Assembly: GCA_964639895.1 (NCBI GenBank)
Contig: CAZXEJ010000015.1
Location: 1-48,041, forward strand
Direction of reading: 5' to 3'
DNA: 48,041 nt
Source: CAZXEJ01 sp964639895
Lineage (GTDB): Bacteria; Desulfobacterota_D; UBA1144; Nemesobacterales; JADFKM01
Part shown: in pieces, positions 23,714 through 32,656 of the stretch
How positions within the stretch are numbered: position 1 is the first letter of the stretch
How the letters are laid out: each line of letters begins with the position of its first letter
The notes under the pieces: generated by a model
Seen by the model: the letters and a program-made list of their open reading frames with translations, nothing else
Databases searched by the model: none
What the model was told of the DNA's origin: nothing
Position numbers and translations under genes: made by a program

Positions 23714-24569
23714 CTTCCTCACTTCCCTCTTCAAGCCAGCCCGAGGAGGAGCCGCCCAACATGTCGCTCAAGAAGAACTGGAGCTTGCCCTTGACCTCGG
23801 GTTCCATGGCGGCAATCTTGGGAGCTATCTCCGATATCCTGCGGGCGGCCGGGCAATCGGGATAGAGCTCCACGTAGGTCCTCTGCCGCATCACGGACCG
23901 CTTGACGTAGTCGTCGTAGGGGATATAGCCCAGGGAATTGAGCGACAGGTTAAGAAACCTCTCGGTAGCAAGCGAGAGGTGGCGGAACACCCTGAGGCCG
24001 TCCTCGTCCCCTTTCTCGAAGTTGACGATCACGTGGAAGTCCTTCTCCATGTACCTGAGGAAGAGCAGCTTTATAAGCGCGTAGCCGTCCGTGATCGATG
24101 TGGGCTCGGGGGAGACGACGAGCACGATCTCCTGGGCCGTGTGGCAGAAGAACGTCACGTTGTCCGAGATTCCCGGCGACGTGTCGATGAGCAGTATGTC
24201 GATGGGCTCCTCGTAGGACTCGAACGCCTCGAGCATGCGCAGCTTCTGGAACTCGTCGAGCCGCGTCAGCTCCTGAATGCCGCTGCTTGCAGGCACGATC
24301 TTTATCCCGCACGGGCCTTCGACCACCACCTCCTCAAGCACCTTCTCACCGCTCAACACGTGCTGGAGGTTGTACTTGGGCGCAAGCTGCAACAGGATGT
24401 CGATGTTGCTGAGCCCCAGGTCGGCGTCCAGCACCATGACGTTCTTACCCATTCTGCTCAGCGCCACGGCGAGGTTGGCCACGATGGTGGTCTTGCCCAC
24501 TCCTCCCTTGCCGCTTGTTATGGTCACCGTCTTTACCCGTCGTCTTGTGTGCGGTCTGTCGTTCATCAT
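23703..24569 (-). CDS. flhG: Flagellar number regulator FlhG (MinD-like ATPase)
   Basis: A 288-residue ParA/MinD-type ATPase with the deviant Walker A motif SGKGGVGKTTIVANLA (about residues 19-34) and the Walker B-like VMVLDADLGLSNIDILLQLA. The switch DILLIDTSPGIS and NFEKGDEDGLRVFRHL also fit. FlhG limits the number of flagella by acting on FlhF and the master regulator in polar flagellates. The ATG at 24569 overlaps the flhF stop by four bases and is chosen over a longer open frame whose extra 93 residues are non-homologous. The C-terminus lacks an obvious MinD-type amphipathic helix and is instead Glu/Ser-rich. Confidence 0.94.
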   Translation of the reverse strand: MMNDRPHTRRRVKTVTITSGKGGVGKTTIVANLAVALSRMGKNVMVLDADLGLSNIDILLQLAPKYNLQHVLSGEKVLEEVVVEGPCGIKIVPASSGIQELTRLDEFQKLRMLEAFESYEEPIDILLIDTSPGISDNVTFFCHTAQEIVLVVSPEPTSITDGYALIKLLFLRYMEKDFHVIVNFEKGDEDGLRVFRHLSLATERFLNLSLNSLGYIPYDDYVKRSVMRQRTYVELYPDCPAARRISEIAPKIAAMEPEVKGKLQFFLSDMLGGSSSGWLEEGSEEDEG

Positions 24570-25636
24570 CGTTGAACCGTCCCGTGGTTGAGTATGAGAT
24601 TGACGAGCCTCTCCCGCGTGGGGAACTCTATGTCGAACGGCACCACTTGGCCCGTGGTGATGTAGGCCACTGGCTTGCCCGCGGCCACGATCGTGTTGTA
24701 GAGCGCACCGCAACGAGCCGCCTCGTCCACCTTGGTGAAGGCGATGCAGTCGATGGGAAGGGCCGAGTAGCGCTCCAGCGCGCAGAGGGCGAACTGGCCG
24801 TCGTAGTTGGCACCCATGAGCAGGTGGAGCTCGAGGCCGAGTCCCCATCCCTCCACGCGGCCCTTGAGCGATTCGACGCCGCGGGCCAGCTCGCCGACGT
24901 AATCCCCCCGCTTGGGGTTGCGCCCCGTGGTGTCGACGAAGACGACGTCACGCGTGCGGGCGAACTCGGCGAGCTTGTGGCGAAGCTGGGCGAAGTCGGT
25001 TACTATGGCCATCGGCACGCCCAGCACGCGGGCGTAAACCCTTATCTGCTCTACGGCCCCTATGCGGTGGCAATCGGTGCTTATGATGGCCACCTTCTTG
25101 CCCTCCCTTATGGCGTGAGCCGTGAGCTTGGCGATGGTGGTGGTCTTCCCTACTCCGGTGGGCCCCACCACCATGACGGCCTTGCCCTCGAAGTCCCTGC
25201 CCCTTACCTTTATGTCTCTGGCGATGAGTGAGGGAACCTCGTCCATCGCCTCGGCGCTGCCGCTCAAGCGTAGCGAGAGCTCCTCGTCGACGGCGCGACG
25301 GCGCAGGAATTCGTATATCCTCTTCTTGCGCTCGGGCAGCGAGATCTCAAGGCCGCGGTTTTGCATGAGCGATATCATCTCCCGGAGGGCCCTTATCTCG
25401 CCCACTATCTCGTTCGCCGCCCTCCCCTCAGCGTCACGGCCTCCGCCGCCGCCCGCCGTTGCGGTCTGTCGCTTCGTGCCGCCCAGCTCGTAGTCGACCG
25501 CGGCCGTCACCTCGACGTAGGGCGCACCATCCCTTGGCTCCTCGCTCGACAGTATGATCGCCTCCTCGCCGAACTCCCTCCTTACCAGTTCCAAAGCCTC
25601 GGCGAAATTTCTCGCTCTGAATCTACGCACCTTCAT
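24566..25636 (-). CDS. flhF: Flagellar placement GTPase FlhF
   Basis: A 356-residue SRP-family GTPase that marks the pole and recruits the first flagellar parts. The N-terminal B domain is present (MKVRRFRARNFAEALELVRR), then a short linker and the NG domain with P-loop VVGPTGVGKTTTIAKLTAH, STDCHRIGAVEQIRVYARVL, DTTGRNPKRGD, TKVDEAARCGALYN and TTGQVVPFDIEFPTRERLVN. The linker is short compared with many FlhF proteins of 400 or more residues. It overlaps flhA by 14 bp and flhG by 4. Together with flhG it indicates polar, number-controlled flagella. Confidence 0.95.
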   Translation of the reverse strand: MKVRRFRARNFAEALELVRREFGEEAIILSSEEPRDGAPYVEVTAAVDYELGGTKRQTATAGGGGGRDAEGRAANEIVGEIRALREMISLMQNRGLEISLPERKKRIYEFLRRRAVDEELSLRLSGSAEAMDEVPSLIARDIKVRGRDFEGKAVMVVGPTGVGKTTTIAKLTAHAIREGKKVAIISTDCHRIGAVEQIRVYARVLGVPMAIVTDFAQLRHKLAEFARTRDVVFVDTTGRNPKRGDYVGELARGVESLKGRVEGWGLGLELHLLMGANYDGQFALCALERYSALPIDCIAFTKVDEAARCGALYNTIVAAGKPVAYITTGQVVPFDIEFPTRERLVNLILNHGTVQR

Positions 25637-27650
25637 CGCCGACCACTCCTACGATCTGGGTCTTGGCCGAGGGGTGCACCTCGGCGCTGGACAACACAAC
25701 CAGCGAGGGGAGGAACTTCTCCGTTATACGCCGCAGCGTCCTTCGCGCATCGGCCGAGCACAACAGAACCGGCGTAGCCCCACCGAAGGCGTCCGGCGAG
25801 AAAGACCTCTTGATGGCCGCTGCCACACGTCCTACAAGCCCCCCGTCCACGGTTCCCGAGGCGGCGGCCTCCACTATCTCCCTGTCCAGCGCCGCATCGA
25901 GCACCATTGCGTAGAGCACCCCGTCGGGGGCGACGTAGAGGCTGGTTATCTGCCGTGCCAGGGCCTGTCTCACCCGCTCGGTCAGCACGTCGATCTCCTT
26001 TACGGTGGGCGCGTGATCGAGCAGGGCCTCCAGGATGGTGACCAGGTCCCTTACGGGTATCCTCTCGCGCAGCAGGTTCTGCAGTACCCTCTGTACGCCT
26101 CCCAGCGTGAGGTTCGAGGGGACCAGTTCGTCCACAAGCTTGGGGTACCTCTCGGCCACGGCGTCCAGCATGGCCTGGACGTCCGAGCGCGAAAGCAGCT
26201 CCCAGGCGTGGCGCCTTACGACCTCGGCCACGTGCGTGACGATGGTGGTCTGGACGTCAACGACCGTGTAGCCCGCCCGCTGGGCCTCGTCGACCTTGTC
26301 CTCGGCCACCCACAACGCCGGCAGGCCGAAGGCGGGCTCGGTCGTGGGTATGCCCTCCACTTCGCCCTCGCCTTCGGCCCTTATGGCGAGCCAGTAGCCC
26401 ATCATCACCTCGCCCTTGGCCACCTCCACGCCCTTCAGCAGTATGCGGTACTGATGTGGGTTGAGCTGCAGGTTGTCCTTTATATGTATGGGTGCCACGA
26501 CGAATCCCAGCTCGGTGGCTATCTGCCGCCTCATCTCCCTTATCTTGGCCAGCAGATCGGCGTCGTCCCTCTCGACGAGCGATATCAGCCCGAACCCTAT
26601 CTCCAGCGTGAGGGGCTCGACCTCGACGAAGTGCTCGATGGGCTGCTCCACCTCGGCCTCCGTTGTCTCGGCCGCCGTCTCCTCCCGGCGAGGAATGCGC
26701 CCTACAAGATATGCCGTGGCGCCCAACGCCGAGGCCAGAAGCACGAAGGGAAGCGTCGGTATGCCCGGCACAAGGCCGAGCACGAACACGATGGCGGCCG
26801 TCGTGGCGAGCGCCTTGGGGTTGAACAGCACCTGGCGTGTGATCTCGACCCCGAAATCCGTATCGGCGCTGGCGCGGCTCACCACTATTCCGGCCGCAGT
26901 CGATATGAGCAGGCTCGGTATCTGTGAGACCAGGCCGTCGCCTATTGTGAGGATGGTGAACGTCCGCGCAGCATCGCCCACCGACATCGAGTGCTGGGCC
27001 ATGCCTATGACCAGGCCGCCCACGATGTTTATGACCATTATCACCAGTCCTACGACGGCGTCCCCCTTTACGAATTTGCTCGCCCCGTCCATGGCCCCGT
27101 AGAAGTCGGCCTCGTGCGATATGAGCTCCCTGCGCCTGCGGGCCTCGGCCTCGTCGATGATGCCGGCGTTGAGGTCGGCGTCGATGGCCATCTGCTTGCC
27201 GGGCATTGCGTCCAGTATGAAGCGGGCGGCCACCTCGGCTATCCTGCCGGCGCCCTTGGTGATGACGACGTAGTTTATGACGACCAGTATGAGGAAGACG
27301 ACGAAACCGACGACATAGTTACCGCCCACGACGAAGCTTCCAAACGAGCGTATGACGCCGCCGGCGGCGTCCGTCCCCTCGGCGCCGCGCAGTAGGATGA
27401 GCCTGGTGGAGGCGACGTTGAGCGACAGCCTGAACAGGGTGACGATGAGCAGCAGCGAGGGGAAGATGGAGAAGTCGAGCGGCTTGGTTATGTAGATGCT
27501 CGTGAGCAGTATCACTATGGAGACCGAGATCGACAGCGAAAGCAGCACGTCGAGCACGGCCGGCGGGACGGGGATCATCATGATCCCCAGCAACCCCACG
27601 ACGGCCACGGCCACGAAGTTCTCTCTCCGGAACTGCAGTACGGCGTTCAT
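25623..27650 (-). CDS. flhA: Export gate protein FlhA
   Basis: A 675-residue core component of the flagellar type III export gate. The N-terminal half has about eight membrane helices and the FHIPEP signature region (LLIVTLFRLSLNVASTRLIL, then DAMPGKQMAIDADLNAGIID). The C-terminal half is the cytosolic nonamer-ring domain that docks chaperone-substrate complexes (YTVVDVQTTIVTHVAEVVRR, RVLQNLLRERIPVRDLVTIL). The ATG at 27650 overlaps the flhB stop as ATGA and is preferred over an in-frame ATG seven codons upstream. The length is normal. Confidence 0.96.
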   Translation of the reverse strand: MNAVLQFRRENFVAVAVVGLLGIMMIPVPPAVLDVLLSLSISVSIVILLTSIYITKPLDFSIFPSLLLIVTLFRLSLNVASTRLILLRGAEGTDAAGGVIRSFGSFVVGGNYVVGFVVFLILVVINYVVITKGAGRIAEVAARFILDAMPGKQMAIDADLNAGIIDEAEARRRRELISHEADFYGAMDGASKFVKGDAVVGLVIMVINIVGGLVIGMAQHSMSVGDAARTFTILTIGDGLVSQIPSLLISTAAGIVVSRASADTDFGVEITRQVLFNPKALATTAAIVFVLGLVPGIPTLPFVLLASALGATAYLVGRIPRREETAAETTEAEVEQPIEHFVEVEPLTLEIGFGLISLVERDDADLLAKIREMRRQIATELGFVVAPIHIKDNLQLNPHQYRILLKGVEVAKGEVMMGYWLAIRAEGEGEVEGIPTTEPAFGLPALWVAEDKVDEAQRAGYTVVDVQTTIVTHVAEVVRRHAWELLSRSDVQAMLDAVAERYPKLVDELVPSNLTLGGVQRVLQNLLRERIPVRDLVTILEALLDHAPTVKEIDVLTERVRQALARQITSLYVAPDGVLYAMVLDAALDREIVEAAASGTVDGGLVGRVAAAIKRSFSPDAFGGATPVLLCSADARRTLRRITEKFLPSLVVLSSAEVHPSAKTQIVGVVGDEGA

Positions 27651-28687
27651 CCTTCGTTCCCAAGCCTCCAAATGTCGGCCAGGACCTTGGCCACGGCCCT
27701 GTAGAGCTCTTCGGGGATCAGCGAGCCCACCTCGAGACCGTAGAGCGCCCTTGCGAGCGAGCGGTTCTCATAGAGCGGCACGCCGTGGCGGCGTGCTATG
27801 CGCACGATGGTCTCGGCCACGTGGCCCGCACCCTTTGCGACGACGCGCGGAGCCGCCATCTCGTCGCGCACGTAGCGAAGCGCCACGGCCAGGTGGGTGG
27901 GGTTGGTCACGACGACCGTAGCCGTGGGGACGGCCTGCATCATGCGCTGTCGCGCCCGCTCCTTCTGCAGGCTCTTTACGCGCGACTTCACCACCGGGTC
28001 CCCTTCCTGCTCCTTGAGCTCCTCTTTCACCTCCTGCTTCGTCATCCTTATCGACCGCTCGAACCTCCATCGCTCGAGGGCGTAGTCGGCGAGCGATACG
28101 AGGAAGAACACGCCGAAGGAGGCGAACACGTACTTGGCCACCAGCACGCGCGAGAGCGATTCGATCGAGCGGAAGGGCAGTGCCGGAAGAAAGGGCAGCA
28201 CGCCGAGGGCGCTCCGCACGATGAGATAGAACACCACGCACCCCAGCGTGAACTTGACGACGTTCTTTACGAACCCAAGTACGCCGGCGAGCGAGAAAAG
28301 CTTCTTGAGCCCCTCGAGCGGATTCACCCTTTCGAGGTCGAACCCCGGCGCCTTGAGAACGAGCCCCCCCTGCAGCAGGTTCGCGGCCACCGAGAACGCC
28401 ACGGCCGACACCAGCAAGGGGGCAACGATCAGCGCGGCCCTGGGAAAGGCCACCCGGGCCGCGTAAGATGGAGCCGTATCGGGCGCAACCGAGAGCATAT
28501 CCCTCATCAACTCCAAGAGGCCGTCCAGCATCGACCCTCCGGCAAGGAACATCACCAGCATCAGCCCTCCCGTACTCACCATGGCCACGAGCTCGCGGCT
28601 CCGGGGGACGGAGCCCTGCTCCCGCACCTTCTCGTGCTTGCGCGGCGTGGCCTTCTCCGTTCTCTCCTGTCCGCCCTCGGCCATCAC
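27647..28687 (-). CDS. flhB: Export specificity switch protein FlhB
   Basis: A 346-residue membrane protein with four hydrophobic segments after a charged start (GGQERTEKATPRKHEKVREQ). The autocleavage site NPTH is at residues 262-265 in VVTNPTHLAVALRY, so self-cleavage and the rod/hook-to-filament switch with FliK should be intact. The C-terminal cytosolic domain ends ELYRAVAKVLADIW. It overlaps fliR and flhA by four bases each, so the whole export-gate block is translationally coupled. Confidence 0.96.
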   Translation of the reverse strand: MMAEGGQERTEKATPRKHEKVREQGSVPRSRELVAMVSTGGLMLVMFLAGGSMLDGLLELMRDMLSVAPDTAPSYAARVAFPRAALIVAPLLVSAVAFSVAANLLQGGLVLKAPGFDLERVNPLEGLKKLFSLAGVLGFVKNVVKFTLGCVVFYLIVRSALGVLPFLPALPFRSIESLSRVLVAKYVFASFGVFFLVSLADYALERWRFERSIRMTKQEVKEELKEQEGDPVVKSRVKSLQKERARQRMMQAVPTATVVVTNPTHLAVALRYVRDEMAAPRVVAKGAGHVAETIVRIARRHGVPLYENRSLARALYGLEVGSLIPEELYRAVAKVLADIWRLGNEG

Positions 28688-29460
28688 TTAACCCCCGCGG
28701 CCCTCACGGCATTCATCATCTCATCCCTCATGACCCCGAACTGCGCGTCGGTCACGGCCACCACCACGCCCACGCCCACCGTCATCACAATCAGTCCCAC
28801 CGCGATGTAGAGGGGAAAGCCCACGAAGAAAACGTTTATCTGCGGCGCCAGCCTGTAGATGAAGCCGAGCACCAGGTTGGTGACGAGCATCATCACCACC
28901 ACGGGCGCACTCACCTTGAGCGCAAGGACGAACATACGTGCGGCCACGCCCACCACCACAGAGCCCAGGGCGCGGACATCCACCCCGCCGCCCGGCACCC
29001 ACCGGTAGCTGTCGACGAATACGTAAAGCAGGTCGTGGTGGGCGTCGGTCACGAGGAACACCAGCATGGCCAGCAGCGCGTAGAATCTCGCCACTTCGGT
29101 CGACTGGCCGAACTCCGGGTTGAACACCGCCGGCGACCCCAGTGCCATGGCCGTACTTATCACGTGCGCCCCGGTCTCGACGCCGAAGAAAACGAACCTT
29201 GCGATGAAACCCAGGGCGGCCCCGAGTACCACCTCGCGCACCAGCAGGACGGCGATGCCGTCGGCGGCAACGGGGGCGTCTACGACGGGGGCAAGTACGA
29301 CCGCCAAGGCGAGGACGAACCCGATCTTGAACTGGGCCGGCACGGTTTGGCTGCCGTAGAAGGGCGTCATCGCAAGGAACACCCCTCCCCTCAGCAGCAC
29401 GAGGAGGAACGAGGCGAAGTAGGTCGAAAAAAGCTGGTCGACGTAGTTCATGTAGTTCAT
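28684..29460 (-). CDS. fliR: Export gate protein FliR
   Basis: A 258-residue integral membrane protein with six or so hydrophobic helices (FASFLLVLLRGGVFLAMTPF, FKIGFVLALAVVLAP, VMMLVTNLVLGFIYRLAPQI). The segment LAPQINVFFVGFPLYIAVGL is a strong FliR signature. With FliP and FliQ it forms the helical export gate. ATG 29460 overlaps fliQ as ATGA; a longer open frame would add 29 charged non-homologous residues. The pair MNYMNY offers a second ATG nine bases later. Confidence 0.95.
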   Translation of the reverse strand: MNYMNYVDQLFSTYFASFLLVLLRGGVFLAMTPFYGSQTVPAQFKIGFVLALAVVLAPVVDAPVAADGIAVLLVREVVLGAALGFIARFVFFGVETGAHVISTAMALGSPAVFNPEFGQSTEVARFYALLAMLVFLVTDAHHDLLYVFVDSYRWVPGGGVDVRALGSVVVGVAARMFVLALKVSAPVVVMMLVTNLVLGFIYRLAPQINVFFVGFPLYIAVGLIVMTVGVGVVVAVTDAQFGVMRDEMMNAVRAAGVK

Positions 29461-29726
29461 CTTGCGTAGAGCGGTATGTTTTCTATCAACCTCACGGTGA
29501 ACGAGATCATCACCCTCGCTATCCAAGGCGAAAGCAGAAACAGGCACAGCAGTACGGCCACTATCTTGGGTACGAAGGTAAGTGTGAACTCCTGTATCTG
29601 GGTTATTGCCTGCAGGAAACCTATCAGCAGGCCCAGCACGAGGCTCACCACAAGAGCGGGGCCAGCCACCAACAGCACGGTGACCAATGCGTCGTGGAAT
29701 ATGTCTCTTACCAAATCGAGCGTCAT
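29457..29726 (-). CDS. fliQ: Export gate protein FliQ
   Basis: An 89-residue protein with two membrane helices in a hairpin (VTVLLVAGPALVVSLVLGLL and KIVAVLLCLFLLSPWIARVM), joined by the conserved loop QAITQIQEFTLTFVP. Length and pattern are standard. The ATG at 29726 overlaps the fliP stop by four bases. It packs around the FliP-FliR core of the export gate. Confidence 0.96.
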   Translation of the reverse strand: MTLDLVRDIFHDALVTVLLVAGPALVVSLVLGLLIGFLQAITQIQEFTLTFVPKIVAVLLCLFLLSPWIARVMISFTVRLIENIPLYAR

Positions 29727-30355
29727 AGGAAACTCCTCACCAATGAGCCCACCACCAGGTGCCAACCGTCCACGAGTACGAACAGGATGAGCTTAAACGG
29801 CAGCGAAATGAGCACCGGTGGAAGCATCATCATCCCCAGCGAAAGCAGTATGCTGGAGACCACTAAGTCGATGATCACGAACGGCAGGAAAAGCAGGAAC
29901 CCTATCTCGAACGCCGTCTTGAGCTCGCTCACGACGAACGCCGGCACCACTATCCTTAGTCCCAGGTCCCATGCCTTCTCGGGAGGCTTCTGACCGGCCA
30001 ACCGCAGCATAAGCGCGATGTCGCTCTCACGGGTCTGCTTCAACATGAACCCCTTTATCGGTGAGGCAGCCCGGTGGAACGCCTCTTCTAGCGTGATTTC
30101 GTCGCTGAGATAAGGTTTGAGCGAGACCTGCATGAGGCGGTCGAACGTCGGGGCCATGACGAAGAATGTGAGGAACAGCGCAAGCCCTATGATCACCTGG
30201 TTGGGCGGGATCTGCTGCCCCCCGATGGCCTGCCTGAGGAAAGAGAGCACTATCACTATCCGCGTGAACGAGGTAAACATGATGAGCACGGCCGGAATGA
30301 AGGAGAAGAAGCTTATTATGAGGAACGTATCGATAACCGGATCGCCCAGCTTCAT
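29723..30355 (-). CDS. fliP: Export gate protein FliP, short form
   Basis: A 210-residue protein with the FliP core: FIPAVLIMFTSFTRIVIVLS, RQAIGGQQIPPNQVIIGLAL, FLTFFVMAPTFDRL, and C-terminal LLFLPFVIIDLVVSSILLSL and MMMLPPVLISLPFKLILFVL. ATG 30355 overlaps the fliO stop as ATGA and gives an N-terminus MKLGDPVIDTFLIISFF that leads straight into the first core helix. The cleaved signal peptide and short leader found in many FliP proteins (about 245 residues) are absent. A start seven codons upstream would not add one. The protein is otherwise complete. Confidence 0.94.
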   Translation of the reverse strand: MKLGDPVIDTFLIISFFSFIPAVLIMFTSFTRIVIVLSFLRQAIGGQQIPPNQVIIGLALFLTFFVMAPTFDRLMQVSLKPYLSDEITLEEAFHRAASPIKGFMLKQTRESDIALMLRLAGQKPPEKAWDLGLRIVVPAFVVSELKTAFEIGFLLFLPFVIIDLVVSSILLSLGMMMLPPVLISLPFKLILFVLVDGWHLVVGSLVRSFL

Positions 30356-30681
30356 CCCTGCGTCCTCCTCCTGCAAGCGTTCCTTAGGGTTCTGAGGAAC
30401 AGCCCTCCCCCGGCGTCGTCGCCCTCACCGCAGGCCCCCTCGAATCCCGCGCCGTCGAGCGTCTTGATAAGCGTCACCCCCCCGGGTGTGACACCCAGCA
30501 CGAGCACCTCGCCTCCTATCCTTACGAGCGATATCCCCACGCGGGCGCCCAGCGGCTGATAGGCAAGAACCCGGATGGCGTTTCCCCCCGTGGCCCTCGT
30601 GCGCAGAAAGAGGCCCAGCACCACTATCAACCCCACGACACCGGCCAGAACGAGCAATACGTGTACGTAGGCCCCGGTCAT
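30352..30681 (-). CDS. fliO: Export gate assembly protein FliO
   Basis: A 109-residue protein with one N-terminal membrane helix (VHVLLVLAGVVGLIVVLGLF) and a small cytosolic domain with the FliO pattern IRVLAYQPLGARVGISLVRI, GGEVLVLGVTPGGVTLIKTL. FliO helps FliP oligomerise during gate assembly. It overlaps fliN and fliP by four bases each. The C-terminus ends in a basic Arg-rich tail. Conservation in this family is low, but position between fliN and fliP makes the call firm. Confidence 0.9.
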   Translation of the reverse strand: MTGAYVHVLLVLAGVVGLIVVLGLFLRTRATGGNAIRVLAYQPLGARVGISLVRIGGEVLVLGVTPGGVTLIKTLDGAGFEGACGEGDDAGGGLFLRTLRNACRRRTQG

Positions 30682-31079
30682 CTGAACTGCCTCAACCTCT
30701 CTTCGGGTGTCGCGATCTCCACCACACGCACCCCATACTTCTCGTCGACGGCAACGACCTCGCCGCGGGCTATGAGCCTCCCGTTCACCAGTATGTCCAT
30801 GGGCTCGCCCGCCAGCTTCTCGAGCTCTATGACCGAGCCCTCACCGACGGCCAGGATCTCCCTGATTGTCATCTTTGTAGCACCCAGCTCCACACTCACC
30901 CGCACCGGGATACCCAGCAGGAACCCCAGCCCCCGGCGCTTGTCGCCGCCTGCACCCGTACCATCGCCCGCCCCCTTCGGAGGAGGCGCGTCCCCGGGAG
31001 CCGTGCCCCCAGTCTCTTCAGCCGCCGTATTCCTCGTTGTTACACCTTCCTGCTCGCTCATCCGTTCTTTCCTCCTCAC
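30678..31079 (-). CDS. fliN: Motor switch protein FliN
   Basis: A 133-residue C-ring protein. The N-terminal 50 residues are acidic and Gly/Pro-rich, followed by the SpoA domain (GIPVRVSVELGATKMTIREI, LAVGEGSVIELEKLAGEPMD, ILVNGRLIARGEVVAVDEKY) and the ending GVRVVEIATPEERLRQ. It forms the lower C ring with FliM and contacts FliH. It begins 4 bp after fliM. Confidence 0.95.
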   Translation of the reverse strand: MRRKERMSEQEGVTTRNTAAEETGGTAPGDAPPPKGAGDGTGAGGDKRRGLGFLLGIPVRVSVELGATKMTIREILAVGEGSVIELEKLAGEPMDILVNGRLIARGEVVAVDEKYGVRVVEIATPEERLRQFR

Positions 31080-31083
31080 GTGG

Positions 31084-32064
31084 CTACAGTATCGACGTCA
31101 CACGCACGGCGTGGCTGCCGCGGCTTATCCCGGTCGTACCCTTGAACGCCGGTACACCCTCCACACACACCTCAACCTCCTCGTCGAGCGGGACGTAGAG
31201 GTTTATGGTGTTGCCCACCTCGAGGCCGATCAGCTCTTCGAGCTTGAGCTCGACCCCGCCGATCTCCACCCGCACCAGCAGCGGGGTCTCGAGCAGCACC
31301 TCGGCCATTCGCTCCTCCATCACGTCCTCTTCCGGGCCGCCGGCGGCTGGCTCGGCCTCCTCCGCATAGAGCTTCTCGCGCAGGGACTCGACGGCTGCAA
31401 GCGGTATGCAGACGAAGAACTCCTCCTCAAGGGAGGCGAGCTTAATGGAGAACGCTGCCTCTATAACCTCTTCGGCAGACGATACCACTCCGGTGAGCTC
31501 CGAGCTCGCTTCGATCCTCTCCAGCGAGAACTCGATCCTCCCCAATCCCTCCCATGCACGCGACAGGTCGGCGAGCACGAGCCGGGCGAACCGGCCAAGG
31601 ACGTGAAGCTCTATCTCCGTGAATCCCTGCTCCCTCTCCACCGGCGGGCCGCCGTCTTCTGCGCCTCCAAAGAACAGCTCCACCACCTTGAGCACCAGCG
31701 GGGCAGGAAATACGGCCAGCCCCCTGCCGGCTGCGTCCCCGCCGGCCCGGAACACGACTACGGCCGAAGAAGGGGCTATGCGCTCGCGGAAGCGGGCGAA
31801 CTCGACGACGCCCGCGCGGCGTGCCGCGGCCACGCATGGTACGGAGAGGAGGCCCGATGCGGAATCACGTACGAGCTTGACGAACCTCTTGTTGACCAGC
31901 TCGAGCCCCGGCATCTTGCTCCGCTCGATACGGTTCTCACCCACCAAGTCGTAGGGCTCGACGGTGCGGCCCTCAAAGCGGTCGGGAACGTGCGTGTCGA
32001 CCTCGCCGCCCTCGAGCGCACTCAGTAGAAGCTCCACCTCGTCCTTAGACAGGATTTCATTCAT
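31084..32064 (-). CDS. fliM: Motor switch protein FliM
   Basis: A 326-residue switch protein. The N-terminal ILSKDEVELLLSAL is the CheY-P binding motif, so chemotaxis control is expected although no che genes are in the window. The middle domain contacts FliG (KRFVKLVRDSASGLLSVPCV, FTEIELHVLGRFARLVLADL), with the usual GGxG-type loop region less clear. The C-terminus is a SpoA domain (PLLVRVEIGGVELKLEELIG, LEVGNTINLYVPLDEEVEV). It overlaps fliL by four bases. Confidence 0.95.
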   Translation of the reverse strand: MNEILSKDEVELLLSALEGGEVDTHVPDRFEGRTVEPYDLVGENRIERSKMPGLELVNKRFVKLVRDSASGLLSVPCVAAARRAGVVEFARFRERIAPSSAVVVFRAGGDAAGRGLAVFPAPLVLKVVELFFGGAEDGGPPVEREQGFTEIELHVLGRFARLVLADLSRAWEGLGRIEFSLERIEASSELTGVVSSAEEVIEAAFSIKLASLEEEFFVCIPLAAVESLREKLYAEEAEPAAGGPEEDVMEERMAEVLLETPLLVRVEIGGVELKLEELIGLEVGNTINLYVPLDEEVEVCVEGVPAFKGTTGISRGSHAVRVTSIL

Positions 32065-32582
32065 TGGGTTACGAACTCCGTAAAGTAGAGGTTGGTGAAC
32101 ACCTTCTTCCCAATAACGTTGTTCGCCCGCAATAGGATCTCATCCTTGAGGTGAAGCTTCCCCTCAGGGGTGGATATGGAAGCAACGGACTTGCTGCTCA
32201 CGAAGGTTATGATGGCGTCCAAGAGCTGCGGCGTCCTCTTGTCCACCAAGTCCTTGTAGGCAGGGGAGGCGAGCTCGAACGCGACGTGGAGCTTAAGATA
32301 TCTGCCCTGTTCCTTTAGATTAAGGACCAGCGGCTGCAGCGATACCAGCTCGCTTTCGCCTCCACCGTGCTCGACCTTCTCCGAGGCCTCGGCCTCCTCG
32401 GGCGCCTTGGCCCCCAAGAACTTCTTGTATCCGAAGAAACCGCCGCCCCCTCCGAGAAGCGCCAAAACGAGGGCCACGACGAGTATCTTCTTCTTCCCGC
32501 CGCCTCCACTCTCGGCCTCCTCCCCCCCTCGAACCGGGTCGGTCCCCTCAACAAGATCGGTATCGGGTGTCAGTTCCACCAT
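32061..32582 (-). CDS. fliL: Stator-associated protein FliL
   Basis: A 173-residue protein with a short acidic cytosolic N-terminus, one membrane helix (KKKILVVALVLALLGGGGGF) and a periplasmic FliL domain (LVLNLKEQGRYLKLHVAFEL, LLDAIITFVSSKSVASISTP, IGKKVFTNLYFTEFV). FliL rings surround and stabilise stator units in other species. It is the first gene of the twelve-gene leftward operon; AAAGGAGGAA precedes its ATG, and a sigma-54 promoter gives a 20-base leader. Confidence 0.95.
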   Translation of the reverse strand: MVELTPDTDLVEGTDPVRGGEEAESGGGGKKKILVVALVLALLGGGGGFFGYKKFLGAKAPEEAEASEKVEHGGGESELVSLQPLVLNLKEQGRYLKLHVAFELASPAYKDLVDKRTPQLLDAIITFVSSKSVASISTPEGKLHLKDEILLRANNVIGKKVFTNLYFTEFVTQ

Positions 32583-32613
32583 TGCGGCATTCCTCCTTTC
32601 GGCCGCCTATATT

Positions 32614-32627
32614 GCAGGAAACGTGCC
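32614..32627 (-). promoter_or_regulatory. Sigma-54 promoter of fliL-to-fliA operon
   Basis: Minus-strand AGGCACGTTTCCTGCA has GG-N10-GC and close -24/-12 flanks. The predicted start near 32602 lies 20 bases before fliL. Confidence 0.75.
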
Positions 32628-32656
32628 TGCAAAGCAGCCGCTCATGAGAAAAAAAC

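Noticed and set aside
25554..26927. Open frame antisense to flhA
   Set aside because: His/Gly/Leu-rich mirror of GC-rich codons, no domain.
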